A stretch of DNA of 49,390 nt, taken from positions 1 through 49,390 of the forward strand of contig REDT01000182.1 in NCBI GenBank assembly GCA_007693295.1, read 5' to 3'. Under the pieces are notes generated by a model. It had not been told where the DNA came from. It saw only the letters and a list, made by a program, of their open reading frames with translations, and did not search any database. Made by a program: the position numbers and the translations under genes. Positions 26,852 through 35,551 of the stretch are shown piece after piece; within the stretch, counting starts at the first letter, position 1; each line of letters opens with the position of its first letter. This DNA comes from Balneolaceae bacterium (GTDB lineage Bacteria > Bacteroidota > Rhodothermia > Balneolales > Balneolaceae).

Positions 26852-27747
26852 AAGCCGGAATGGTTGTACAGTTTTTCTTTAAATGGTACCGGAGCTTCAA
26901 GATAAAGTGTTTTTCCAAGGTGTTCTAGCGAACTCCTGAGCCTGTTCCTTCTGCTTTTCAATAAACTTGTCAAACCGCTACAATCTCCAACTGCAGACAG
27001 CCCCGGAGTTTCGTGAATCCAGTTGATGAAATTGATTAAATCCTGGTCTTTGCCTAATAGGTCACTCAGCTGATTAATCTCATTATGAATTGCGATGTAG
27101 CCGGAGGGTAAATGATTGAGCATAAACCCAAACTGGTACTGCTGGTCTTTTACACATTTTCTCCAATCATGAAGCGTATCTGCTGAAGGGTGCAGGCTAC
27201 TGAAATGGTAAGCATTGTAAGCTTTTTCATAGCTGTGAGCAATTCCGGCTAAGAGGCATGTTTTATCCAAACATGCGCTATTCAGGTAAGAAGCGATGCT
27301 TTTATCGGCCTTTATGGATTGATCCAGCTTTACAAAAGCGAGCTCATCCTTCAAGAGCTTATTTTCAATAGAATCGACAACCTTTTGATTTACCTGGTGC
27401 AGCTCGTTTATCGTCTCCAAAAAGCTCCTGAAAAAAGAATCCTGAGCCATCTCTTCAAGCATCAGGTTTCTCACATGAGCATCTCTCAGGTCAGAGAATT
27501 TTCTGCCCCAATCGCGCACTGTTCTGTTTGCCTGTTTATACGCATTATGGTCACCACTGCAGGGTTGAATCAGTTTCAGAAAAGATCTGAAGAGCTTTAA
27601 TTTTTTCCTGAGTTGGTGTGTTGACTCAACCGTGTTTTGCCCTGATAAGCTAATTAACAGGTGTAAGTCTTGATAAATCGTTTTTACAACATCCTGAAAG
27701 TCATTAGCCGGGGAAGATGAATCATTTAAAGTGAGGGGTGTAATCAT
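26848..27747 (-). CDS. CHAD-domain protein
   Basis: The 299-residue, mainly helical protein contains a CHAD domain: an N-terminal helix with STHQLRKKLKLFRSFLKL, then NRTVRDWGRKFSDLRDAHV and a later HDWRKCVKDQQYQ. The conserved basic and His residues of these helices bind inorganic polyphosphate in characterised CHAD proteins. There is no CYTH/triphosphatase domain attached. It is the first gene of a two-gene unit with Smr. It could target polyphosphate granules, which is family knowledge rather than something visible here. Confidence 0.88.
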   Translation of the reverse strand: MITPLTLNDSSSPANDFQDVVKTIYQDLHLLISLSGQNTVESTHQLRKKLKLFRSFLKLIQPCSGDHNAYKQANRTVRDWGRKFSDLRDAHVRNLMLEEMAQDSFFRSFLETINELHQVNQKVVDSIENKLLKDELAFVKLDQSIKADKSIASYLNSACLDKTCLLAGIAHSYEKAYNAYHFSSLHPSADTLHDWRKCVKDQQYQFGFMLNHLPSGYIAIHNEINQLSDLLGKDQDLINFINWIHETPGLSAVGDCSGLTSLLKSRRNRLRSSLEHLGKTLYLEAPVPFKEKLYNHSGL

Positions 27748-28108
27748 ATAAATAACGTGAGTTCGAGCTATGAGTTAATTTTTCCCGAAAGCATTCGGGA
27801 CTCCACCGGCCGGCGGAGGGCAATGGGGGATGAGAAGTAGTGAATTAGAAGCCAAATAATAAATATTCAAGTCTTGCCAGCACTCAGATGGGCATCCTTC
27901 TAACCACGCCGCGGGCGTGGCTCTTCCCACTTCCAGGTGGGAGTTGATCTGAATGGGTTCATTTCTTGCACCCCGAGAATCCGGGGAAACTCATCACAAA
28001 TAACATCCTCTCACGTACGCAATACTGTTTTATAAATTTACCGGAACACAGGTATGAACTGAAAAACATGAATAACCACTTGAGGTGAATTCATATTCAT
28101 AAAATCAC
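27748..28108. other. intergenic cluster of short palindromes (REP-like)
   Basis: Between the Dabb and CHAD genes there is no gene. Five palindromes occur within about 200 bases: CCCGAA-AGCA-TTCGGG (27784-27799), CTCCACCGGCCGGCGGAG (27801-27818, one mismatch pair), CCACGCC-GCG-GGCGTGG (27904-27920), TCCCAC-TTCCAG-GTGGGA (27925-27942) and CCCCG...CGGGG (27971-27986). The local GC is well above the flanks. Confidence 0.75.
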
Positions 28109-28420
28109 TTACAAGTCTACCTTATAGTCGACGAAAATGCGCTGTTCAGTCACGGTTTCAATAAAGTCAACGGCCTTCTTATGATGAGGGCTTCGCGTGT
28201 ACATCTTGAAATCGAGATCGGTTTCAAAGTCGCATATTAAGACAACATCGAAGGCCTCGTTTTGATCGGGAGAGATTTGAATACCCACTTCCACAGCCTT
28301 AATTTCGTCAATAGTGGTACGAAGACCTTCCAGAATCAGTTTAAGTTTCTCGGCATTCTTCTTTTTGGTTGCACCTTCTGCTTCATCTTTTAGTTTCCAC
28401 ATTACAATATGGCGTATCAT
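28109..28420 (-). CDS. Dabb (stress-responsive A/B barrel) family protein
   Basis: The 103-residue protein matches the dimeric alpha-beta barrel family. It opens MIRHIVMWKLKDEAEG, with the family His after the first strand, continues through a helix and strand to VGIQISPDQNEAFDVVLICD, and ends with YTRSPHHKKAVDFIE and a terminal strand IFVDYKVDL. Members are small cytoplasmic proteins, some with enzyme activity, many stress-induced. No substrate can be inferred. It is 34 bases downstream of the HU-LysM gene and could be its operon partner. Confidence 0.85.
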   Translation of the reverse strand: MIRHIVMWKLKDEAEGATKKKNAEKLKLILEGLRTTIDEIKAVEVGIQISPDQNEAFDVVLICDFETDLDFKMYTRSPHHKKAVDFIETVTEQRIFVDYKVDL

Positions 28421-28454
28421 AACGACTCCTTTGTGTTTGAAATTTCAGGTTTGA

Positions 28455-29765
28455 TTACCGTCTTAAGGCAAATTCCCAATCATTGGCATCTACTTCATTT
28501 TCTACACTGTAGAGAATATCCATAGAATATACACCAACTGCCCATAAAAAATATTTGGCATTTTCGGGACGATTTTCAGCGGTCCATCTGTAAACAGACA
28601 AATACCCAAGGGCTACCTGTTCAAGCTGGGGATCTGAGAGTTGATCCGGGTCGGCATCTGAGGGGATAGTAAGGTTTTCCTGGGCCCGGATAAAATCCGG
28701 ATTATTGTACTGCTCTTTATTCAGTTCATAAATAACCGGCCACAAAAGCGGATCGCCCATTTGTGTATCTGCAATTGTCCAGTGCGATTCACCGGAACGT
28801 ACCAAATGGGATTGCAGTTCAAAAGGGAATGGATCGTCGTCCGGTTGCGGTACAGCTTCAGGCTCTACGGTAACTTCTTCTTCAGGTTCCGGGTCAGGTA
28901 CGGCAGGCGGCTCCGGCGTTACCACCTCTTCATTTTGCGTTGTGGCAACTTCTGTAGGGACCTCAGTTCGCTGCATCATTAAAAAGATGATCAAAATTGC
29001 GATGGCTACAATCACGGCGGCCGCTGCATAGGTCCAGTTCATTCCCGATGATTTCTGAGCTTTTTTCTTAAGCGGGGCTCTCTTTTTTTCTTCCTTCTTT
29101 ATCGGTTCAGTAGGGATTTCAAGGGGCTTCTCCTTAAAGATATCTTCAGGTAATAAATCAGCCTCTTCGCGACTCTCTTTCGGCTCCATTACCTGTACCG
29201 GCACCGGTACAGGCCTTTCGATAAGCATATCTTCACCATCATCAATCTCCTGCTCATCTTCAACTTTCTCCTTCTCCTTAACTACATCTCGATCCTCTTT
29301 TGGCGGCTCTTTTTTTGGTGAGAATTTTAGTTTGGGTACGGGTATGATAAGCTTCCCGGTTCCTCTTTCATCCTTTGGCTTCTCCGTTACTTTTATTTGA
29401 ACGTCATCCGGTAGAGTCTCTTTCTTCTGCTTCTTAACAGGGGTGTCATCGAGGACTTTGGTTTTTAATTTCGCATAAGGCCGGTTAACCTGTTCCCTAA
29501 GGTCTTTGTACGGCTTAAATACAATCTTATTTTGGCCGGGTATGGTAATCTCCTCCCCGGTTTGTGGATTTACGCCTTCACGTTCGTTCATCCACCTGAG
29601 TTCGAATTTTCCGAAACCGGAGATACTTACAGATCCGCTCTTCTTCAGGCCCGATTCAATGATCTGGACGAGTTCACCGATAAAGCTGTTGGTCGCGTTT
29701 TGACTCTGTTCCGACTGCTTTGCAATCAGTTCAACCAACTCTTTAAAAGTAATTTTTTCACTCAT
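28455..29765 (-). CDS. membrane-anchored HU-like protein with periplasmic LysM domain
   Basis: The 436-residue fusion has a bacterial HU/IHF domain at residues 1-95 (SEKITFKELVELIAKQ, GFGKFEL, and the DNA-binding arm GVNPQTGEEITIPGQNKIVF followed by KPYKDLR). A long charged Pro/Lys/Glu linker follows (96-240). It has one membrane helix at about 245-265 (YAAAAVIVAIAILIIFLMM) preceded by KKKAQK, placing the HU end in the cytoplasm. An acidic Pro/Glu-rich periplasmic stretch leads to a LysM-like motif at about 320-368 (HLVRSGESHWTIA, LLWPVIYELN, NLTIPS). An upstream in-frame start at 29792 is possible, but ATG 29765 begins the HU fold directly. It overlaps the preceding HU gene by 8 bases. Topology suggests a DNA-to-peptidoglycan link (inference). 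Confidence 0.88.
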   Translation of the reverse strand: MSEKITFKELVELIAKQSEQSQNATNSFIGELVQIIESGLKKSGSVSISGFGKFELRWMNEREGVNPQTGEEITIPGQNKIVFKPYKDLREQVNRPYAKLKTKVLDDTPVKKQKKETLPDDVQIKVTEKPKDERGTGKLIIPVPKLKFSPKKEPPKEDRDVVKEKEKVEDEQEIDDGEDMLIERPVPVPVQVMEPKESREEADLLPEDIFKEKPLEIPTEPIKKEEKKRAPLKKKAQKSSGMNWTYAAAAVIVAIAILIIFLMMQRTEVPTEVATTQNEEVVTPEPPAVPDPEPEEEVTVEPEAVPQPDDDPFPFELQSHLVRSGESHWTIADTQMGDPLLWPVIYELNKEQYNNPDFIRAQENLTIPSDADPDQLSDPQLEQVALGYLSVYRWTAENRPENAKYFLWAVGVYSMDILYSVENEVDANDWEFALRR

Positions 29766-30051
29766 CTTCGCGGCCTGTAAACTTAAGTTCACTTTTCAGG
29801 CCACTTGCCGGCGAAAACTCTACAACACGTTTAGGGGGTACCATTAGATAGGCATCATGATGCGGGTTGTAGACTTTTTGTACCTCTTTAACTTTTACAG
29901 TAAAGGTGCCCAATTCGGGTATGGAAACACCGGTACCTTTACTTAATTGATCTGATAAGACGGAGATAGCATCTCCAAGTAATTCTTTAGTTTTTACTTT
30001 TGAATTACCCGTAGCCTCGGCTAGCTGATCAATCAAATCGCTGTAGTTCAT
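29758..30051 (-). CDS. HU-family DNA-binding protein
   Basis: The 97-residue HU/IHF-type protein starts MNYSDLIDQLAEATGNSKVK and has the signature segment IPELGTFTVKVKE. The arm region YNPHHDAYLMVPPKRVVEFSP is less basic than canonical HU and carries His/Asp residues. It might differ in DNA binding or pair with the HU domain of the next gene. It is the first gene of the minus-strand unit HU, HU-LysM, Dabb, and it lies divergent from aconitase. Confidence 0.9.
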   Translation of the reverse strand: MNYSDLIDQLAEATGNSKVKTKELLGDAISVLSDQLSKGTGVSIPELGTFTVKVKEVQKVYNPHHDAYLMVPPKRVVEFSPASGLKSELKFTGREDE

Positions 30052-30238
30052 AAGTAGATGATTTCTTTATTGGAATAAACGAAAAAAAAGCCGAAAAATC
30101 CTAAATAACCCTGTTAATCAATTGTTTTCGGGCAAGTTTTCGTAAATATACTGTAAATACTTCACACATACGCGCAATTTGAACGAATTTTTGACTGTTA
30201 ACCTTTTATAAGACAAACAGTTAATAAAAAAAATAGTT

Positions 30239-32194
30239 ATGGACAGGTTAAATGTAACTCAGAAACTGATTAAATCTCACCTGGTAGATGGTGAGATGAG
30301 ATCCGGCGCAGAAATTGGCCTAAAAATTGACCAGACCCTCACCCAGGATGCTACCGGAACAATGGTCATGCTGGAGCTGGAGGCGATGGGGTTGGATAAG
30401 GCTCAAACTGAGATATCCTGCCAGTATGTGGATCACAATCTGCTTCAAACGGATAATAAAAATCCGGACGATCATCTCTTTCTAAAATCGGCCGCAGATC
30501 GATTTGGAATCTGGTTTAGCAGGCCTGGAAATGGAGTGAGCCATCCGGTACATACCGAACATTTTGCACGGCCCGGAAAAACCCTGGCCGGATCCGACAG
30601 CCACACCCCCGCATCAGGTTGTATGGGTATGTTTGCACTGGGTGCAGGTGGCCTGGATGTTGCATTTGCCATTGCAGGCGAGCCAATGTACCTGAAGATG
30701 CCTAAAGTTCTTGGAGTGAAGCTAACCGGAAAATTGCCCGATTGGGTAAGTGCCAAAGATGTGGTACTGGAGATGCTGAGAAGATACGACGTAAAGGGAG
30801 CAAGGGGTTTTGTTATTGAATATTATGGGCCCGGTTTGAAAGAGCTGGATACGATGGACCGTCACGTGATTGCAAATATGGGTACTGAGATGGGTGCCAC
30901 TACCACCGTATTCCCATCCGATGATGAGGTTCGCCGCTTTATGAGGCAGAACGATCGTGAGGATGAGTGGGAAGAGCTTGTAGCCGATGAAGGTGCTGAA
31001 TATGATGAGCACGACGAGATCGTTCTTGATGAAATTGAGCCCCTGATTGCGCTGCCGAGCAGCCCTGGAAACGTGGTTCCGGTGAGCGAGGTTGAAGGTG
31101 AGCCGATTTATCAGTCGTACATCGGGTCGTCGGCCAATCCCGGATTCCGCGATTTTTGGATCACTTCTGAAATCGTAAAAAACCGAAGAGTTCATGATGA
31201 TGTAAGCCTGGATGTAAATCCCACATCCCGTCAAATTATTGAGAATATGGTGAAGAGTGGTGTGATGCTGTACCTGGTACAGTCGGGTGCCCGAATTCAT
31301 CAGGCCGGATGCAACGGATGTATTGGAATGGGACAGGCTCCGGCAAGCGGCCGTAACAGCCTCAGAACGGTGCCCAGAAACTTCCCCGACCGATCGGGCA
31401 CCAAAGAAGACTCGGTATTTCTCTGCAGCCCGGAGACAGCGGCAGCATCAGCACTTACCGGAAAGATCACTGATCCAAGAAACCTTGAGAAACTCTTCGG
31501 TATGAAGTATCCGAAATACAGGGAGCCCGAAGATTACATCATCAATAAAGAGATGCTTTTAAAGCCTTCTTCAAATGGCGAAAAGAGAGAATTGGTGAAA
31601 GGCCCCAACATTTCAACACTGCCTGAGTTTGAAGAGCTCAGTGATTTTAAGGTTCCGGTAATTCTTAAAATGGGGGATGATATCTCTACCGATGAAATTC
31701 TAAAAGCCGGGGCTGAGGTATTACCCTTCAGGAGCAATATTCCCGAGATCAGCAAATTTTCATTTACAGTTATCGATGAGCAATTTTATGACCGGGCACA
31801 GGAAGTAAAGGATAAACATGGTGGCCATATTGTTGTAGCCGGCGACAATTATGCGCAGGGATCGAGCAGGGAACATGCGGCCATTGCACCGCGGTATTTG
31901 GTCCAGCGAGCGGTAATTGCCAAAAGCTATGCACGCATCGGCTGGCAAAATCTCTCCAACTTTGGAATTGCCCCCCTGGAGTTTACGAGCGACGAAGATT
32001 ATGATGCTATTGAACAGGGCGATATTCTGCAAATTGAGAATATCCGCGAGCAGCTTAAAAGCGGTGAAGAAGTAGTGGTTACGAATATCTCGAAAGGAAC
32101 AGAATTTAAAACCAGACACACGCTGAGCGGCCGCCAGCTTAAAGCTCTTTTGGATGGCGGAATTATCAATACGTTTAAAAAAGAGTTAGAGTAG
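30239..32194 (+). CDS. acn: aconitate hydratase (short, Aquifex/archaeal-like type)
   Basis: The 651-residue iron-sulfur hydro-lyase converts citrate to isocitrate in the TCA cycle. Visible blocks are GSDSHTPASG, QAGCNGCIGMGQAPASG with cluster cysteines Cys358 and Cys361, and the swivel-domain block GDNYAQGSSREHAAIAPRYL. Length fits the short aconitase subfamily (about 640-660). Oddity: the segment aligned with the GSCTN motif of other aconitases reads IGSSANPG (Ser298), so the usual first cluster cysteine is missing, while an extra Cys128 lies in the SHTPASGCMG block. This may be a subfamily feature. It stands alone and is divergent from the HU operon. Confidence 0.92.
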   Translation: MDRLNVTQKLIKSHLVDGEMRSGAEIGLKIDQTLTQDATGTMVMLELEAMGLDKAQTEISCQYVDHNLLQTDNKNPDDHLFLKSAADRFGIWFSRPGNGVSHPVHTEHFARPGKTLAGSDSHTPASGCMGMFALGAGGLDVAFAIAGEPMYLKMPKVLGVKLTGKLPDWVSAKDVVLEMLRRYDVKGARGFVIEYYGPGLKELDTMDRHVIANMGTEMGATTTVFPSDDEVRRFMRQNDREDEWEELVADEGAEYDEHDEIVLDEIEPLIALPSSPGNVVPVSEVEGEPIYQSYIGSSANPGFRDFWITSEIVKNRRVHDDVSLDVNPTSRQIIENMVKSGVMLYLVQSGARIHQAGCNGCIGMGQAPASGRNSLRTVPRNFPDRSGTKEDSVFLCSPETAAASALTGKITDPRNLEKLFGMKYPKYREPEDYIINKEMLLKPSSNGEKRELVKGPNISTLPEFEELSDFKVPVILKMGDDISTDEILKAGAEVLPFRSNIPEISKFSFTVIDEQFYDRAQEVKDKHGGHIVVAGDNYAQGSSREHAAIAPRYLVQRAVIAKSYARIGWQNLSNFGIAPLEFTSDEDYDAIEQGDILQIENIREQLKSGEEVVVTNISKGTEFKTRHTLSGRQLKALLDGGIINTFKKELE

Positions 32195-32210
32195 TGTTAT
32201 GTCAATACTC

Positions 32211-32426
32211 AATTGTCGGATAAAGACCTGCCCCGCAGGGATTCCTTCGGAAACAGCATTCCCGGTGCTTTTCCGGGCTTCTGTCAGCGTCGTATAGGGG
32301 CTCGGATTCAACTTCAGATGCACGAGCCTTTTCGCCCAACGCTGACAGAACCGCCTGCAGTCGGACACGGTCCGGCAGGTGTGCCGCTAAAGCTGCACCT
32401 GCGACTGACAGGTTTTGGCCGAAATT
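32211..32426. mobile_element. MITE-like repeat element, full copy
   Basis: This 216-bp element has imperfect terminal inverted repeats: left AATTGTCGGATAAAGACCTG and right end (complement) AATTTCGGCCAAAACCTG. Inside is a perfect 12-bp inverted repeat TTCTGTCAGCGT (32279-32290)/ACGCTGACAGAA (32339-32350), plus smaller hairpins CCCGG...CCGGG, CGGAC-ACG-GTCCG and CAGGTG...CACCTG. Its left 82 bases recur at 49317-49390, where they interrupt a toxin gene. A 75-codon minus-strand frame across it is probably not a gene. It encodes no transposase. Confidence 0.7.
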
Positions 32427-32579
32427 CATATATGATATGACACTAGAAGCATATTTAATTTAACTGCACATCATAAAAAGCTATAACCTCAAAAGGATGC
32501 CTCTATTATGATATTGGGGCAGGAACCCGTAACTTTATAATCTTGATTAATTTTTAAAATAGTACCAGATCTTGTATCG
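32427..32579. promoter_or_regulatory. leader region of folE
   Basis: After the repeat element, about 150 AT-rich bases precede the FolE start. I see no riboswitch-like fold and no clear promoter. With the element, the whole acn-folE gap is 385 bases. Confidence 0.3.
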
Positions 32580-33281
32580 ATGAGTAAAGAAAAAAATGTA
32601 TTGGATTCTATTCAGGTGAATCACAATGATGCAGTTGATATGGGAGATAACCATCTCTCTTCGTCTGTAAAGACCCCGCTTAGAAGCGACGCTTTTGAGC
32701 TTTCCGATAAGGAGAAAATTGAGATCATCCAGAAGAATTTTGCTGAAATTATGCACGCCCTTGGTCTCGATCTAAATGATGAGAGTCTGAAAGGTACGCC
32801 CTATCGAGTCGCCAAAATGTATGTTGAGGAGATTTTTCATGGCCTCAATCCGAAAAACAGACCGGATGCCAAGAAGTTCGACAACAAGTATGAGTATGGC
32901 GACATGGTGGTTGTGAAGAATATCAACGTTACCTCATTTTGCGAACACCACTTTTTGCCCTTTATTGGAAAGGCGCACGTAGCCTATTTCAGCAGCGGCA
33001 GGGTTATAGGCCTGTCAAAAATTAACCGAATTGTGGATTTTTACGCAAGAAGGCCCCAGGTACAGGAGCGCCTGACACTTCAGATTGCAGACGAGCTTCA
33101 GACTGCGTTGGAAACAGAAAATGTTGCCGTATTTATTGAGAGCAAACATTTTTGTGTGTCAACACGTGGAATTCAGGATCGTGAAAGCAGTACGGTAACC
33201 ACAGAGTACAGGGGAGAGTTTAAAAAGAAGTTGGTTCAGCAGAGATTTATCGATTATATGAAGACGAATACGGAGATGTAG
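32580..33281 (+). CDS. folE: GTP cyclohydrolase I
   Basis: The 233-residue enzyme makes 7,8-dihydroneopterin triphosphate from GTP, the first step of folate and pterin synthesis. Zinc ligands Cys121, His124 (SFCEHHFLPF) and Cys192 (KHFCVSTRG) are present, as is the GLSKINRIVDFYARRPQVQE block. The first 45 residues are a non-conserved hydrophilic extension. The ATG follows TGTATCG directly with little ribosome-site character. It is a single-gene unit. Confidence 0.95.
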   Translation: MSKEKNVLDSIQVNHNDAVDMGDNHLSSSVKTPLRSDAFELSDKEKIEIIQKNFAEIMHALGLDLNDESLKGTPYRVAKMYVEEIFHGLNPKNRPDAKKFDNKYEYGDMVVVKNINVTSFCEHHFLPFIGKAHVAYFSSGRVIGLSKINRIVDFYARRPQVQERLTLQIADELQTALETENVAVFIESKHFCVSTRGIQDRESSTVTTEYRGEFKKKLVQQRFIDYMKTNTEM

Positions 33282-33588
33282 ATCGCCATATATTGTGCTT
33301 TAGGCTCCTATTGTCGTATCAGGTAAAAAATTGCAGAGCAGCCCGATAAGTTAATCTCGATCATATTATTTAGTGTGCATATATACTGCTTTTTGAAAAG
33401 TGTGTTAACAGGGTTTTTTTCCTGGGGCAGGCTTCGATATTTGATTAAAGGCTGTGAAACAGCGATGCTAAAAGCTTAGTCATCTATCCATTTAAATTTA
33501 AGCGTATTTTACCTGTTAGCGTTATTAAGCAAAATATCTACTTACAAAATCACATTTTCCAACCAGTACTAACCAATCTTAACCTTCA
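33282..33588. other. intergenic region folE-cysS
   Basis: This 307-base AT-rich spacer between two genes on the same strand shows no ORF, repeat or strong terminator that I can recognise. It presumably carries the cysS promoter. Confidence 0.3.
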
Positions 33589-35094
33589 ATGGCCACCCCG
33601 GAGAAATCCCAGCTTTATCTATACAACAGTTTTACAAGAAAGAAGGAAGAGTTCAAACCTATCAATCCTCCTTTCGTGGGTTTGTATGTGTGTGGTCCTA
33701 CGGTTTATGGAGATCCGCATTTGGGGCATGCACGTTCTGCCGTAAGTTTTGATGTGATCTATCGTTATTTAAAGCACATGGGTTATAAGGTACGCTACGT
33801 GAGAAATATAACGGACGTTGGTCATCTTGAAAATGAGGAGTTGGAGCAGGGCGAGGATAAAATCGCCAAAAAAGCCCGGCTGGAGCAGATTGAGCCGATG
33901 GAAGTGGTCCAAACCTACACGATTAGATATCATCGGGGGATGGATGCCCTGAACTGCCTTCGGCCCAGTATCGAGCCCACCGCATCAGGGCACATCATTG
34001 AACAGATTGAACTTGTTGAAAAGCTCCTGCAGAACGGTTTTGCGTACGAAGTAAACGGGAATGTCTATTTTGACCTGGAGAAGTATCGTAAAGATAACAG
34101 CTATGGTGATCTCTCCGGTAAAGTTCTTGAAGATCTGCAGGCCGGCAGCCGCGATACAGAGGGAATGGAGGAGAAGAAGAGTCCGCACGATTTTGCCCTC
34201 TGGAAAAGAGCTACTCCCGAACACATCATGAGGTGGAGATCTCCCTGGGGTGAAGGATTCCCGGGATGGCACCTGGAGTGCACCACGATGAGCACGAAAT
34301 ATCTTGGCAATAAATTTGATATCCATGGCGGAGGCCTCGATCTGCAGTTTCCTCATCATGAAGCTGAAATTGCGCAGTGCCGCGGAGCGCATGGCCACGA
34401 TCCTGTGAATTACTGGCTTCATAACAACATGATTACCATCGATGGCGCCAAGATGAGTAAAAGTGCCGGCAATTTTATAAACCTGGAAGCTTTGTTTACA
34501 GGCGAACATGAGAAACTGGAAAAAGCATTTAACCCGATGGTTGCCCGGTTTTTGATGCTTCAAAGCCACTATCGAAGTAAAATCGACTTCTCCAATGAGG
34601 CGCTTACAGCCGCTGAGAAAGGGTATAACCGGCTAATGAATGCAATTGATCTTCTCAGAAAGATGGATCCTCCATCAAAAGATTCGGGCGGTGCTCTCGA
34701 CAGCGAGATTTTGGAGCAGTGCGACCGGTGTCATGAAATGATGAACGACGATTTTAACACAGCCCGTACACTGGCGGCACTGTTCGACCTGGTATCGAAA
34801 ATTAATGCGCTCCATAATAATCAGATAAGCAGGGACGATATCTCAGTGTCAGCTTTTACCACCCTGTCGAAAACAATGGATGATTTTGTTTTTGATGTTC
34901 TGGGTTTAAAAGAGGACCCCACTTCAGGCGACAGCAAAACTGAAGATCTGGTTCAATTGTTGATTGAGATCAGGGCTGAAGCGCGTGAAAGGAGAGATTT
35001 CGCCACATCCGACAAAATACGCGACGATTTACTAAAAATTGGTATTCAGCTTAAAGATGATAAAAGCGGAGAGACCACTTTTGAGATTCTTTAG
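33589..35094 (+). CDS. cysS: cysteinyl-tRNA synthetase
   Basis: The 501-residue class I synthetase charges tRNA-Cys. Motifs: YVCGPTVYGDPHLGHARS with zinc-ligand Cys35 and the HIGH-type HLGH at 44-47, the HGGGLDLQFPHHEAEIAQ zinc/cysteine block, and KMSKS at 288-292. The C-terminal DALR-type helical domain contains MNDDFNTARTLAAL. Length is slightly above the usual 460-490. It heads a run of plus-strand genes (yidD, carbonic anhydrase, pseudouridine synthase, hydrolase). Confidence 0.97.
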   Translation: MATPEKSQLYLYNSFTRKKEEFKPINPPFVGLYVCGPTVYGDPHLGHARSAVSFDVIYRYLKHMGYKVRYVRNITDVGHLENEELEQGEDKIAKKARLEQIEPMEVVQTYTIRYHRGMDALNCLRPSIEPTASGHIIEQIELVEKLLQNGFAYEVNGNVYFDLEKYRKDNSYGDLSGKVLEDLQAGSRDTEGMEEKKSPHDFALWKRATPEHIMRWRSPWGEGFPGWHLECTTMSTKYLGNKFDIHGGGLDLQFPHHEAEIAQCRGAHGHDPVNYWLHNNMITIDGAKMSKSAGNFINLEALFTGEHEKLEKAFNPMVARFLMLQSHYRSKIDFSNEALTAAEKGYNRLMNAIDLLRKMDPPSKDSGGALDSEILEQCDRCHEMMNDDFNTARTLAALFDLVSKINALHNNQISRDDISVSAFTTLSKTMDDFVFDVLGLKEDPTSGDSKTEDLVQLLIEIRAEARERRDFATSDKIRDDLLKIGIQLKDDKSGETTFEIL

Positions 35095-35181
35095 TAAAAT
35101 CGTACCAATGCTATACTTCAGACGTTCAGGTTATGGATGCCAACTTAAAAAATCTGAAAATGAAATTAAATCGTATTTAGG

Positions 35182-35433
35182 GTGATCAACAAAGCTTTCA
35201 GCCGGATTATTATCTTTATTGTGAGAGCCTACCAGCTGGTTATCTCGCCATGGCTGGGGCCATCTTGCAGGCACTCCCCAACCTGTTCTTCATACATGAT
35301 AGAGGCGATAAGAGAATGGGGCGCTTTTAAGGGAGCCTGGCTTGGATTAAAACGTATTGGCAAATGTCATCCATGGGGCACTTCGGGCTATGATCCGGTG
35401 CCCGGCAAGAGTGGGGAGACAAATTCAAATTAG
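35182..35433 (+). CDS. yidD: membrane protein insertion efficiency factor YidD
   Basis: The 83-residue protein has an N-terminal amphipathic/hydrophobic helix ([19 protein letters not shown]) and the conserved cysteine block [16 protein letters not shown] followed by [15 protein letters not shown]. It assists YidC/Sec in inserting membrane proteins and sits on the inner membrane face. The start is GTG at 35182. The upstream 87-base gap after cysS holds a 15-codon frame that I do not call. Confidence 0.95.
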   Translation: MINKAFSRIIIFIVRAYQLVISPWLGPSCRHSPTCSSYMIEAIREWGAFKGAWLGLKRIGKCHPWGTSGYDPVPGKSGETNSN

Positions 35434-35551
35434 GTTTATAAATTCATCAGCAGCGGTGAATGGGTGTAAACGGATTGAATAAAATCGATATAATGGATCG
35501 TGCTCAATTTATTGTATGTTTAAGGTTACCTTTTGAAATAATATTTGCGAA

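Noticed and set aside
32202-32429. 75-codon minus-strand ORF across the repeat behind aconitase
   Set aside because: It lies wholly inside a repeat with stems and indels between copies; the frame would be broken in the second copy by the 22-base deletion.
35133-35180. 15-codon ORF before yidD as leader peptide
   Set aside because: Too short, no ribosome site, and no attenuator structure follows.
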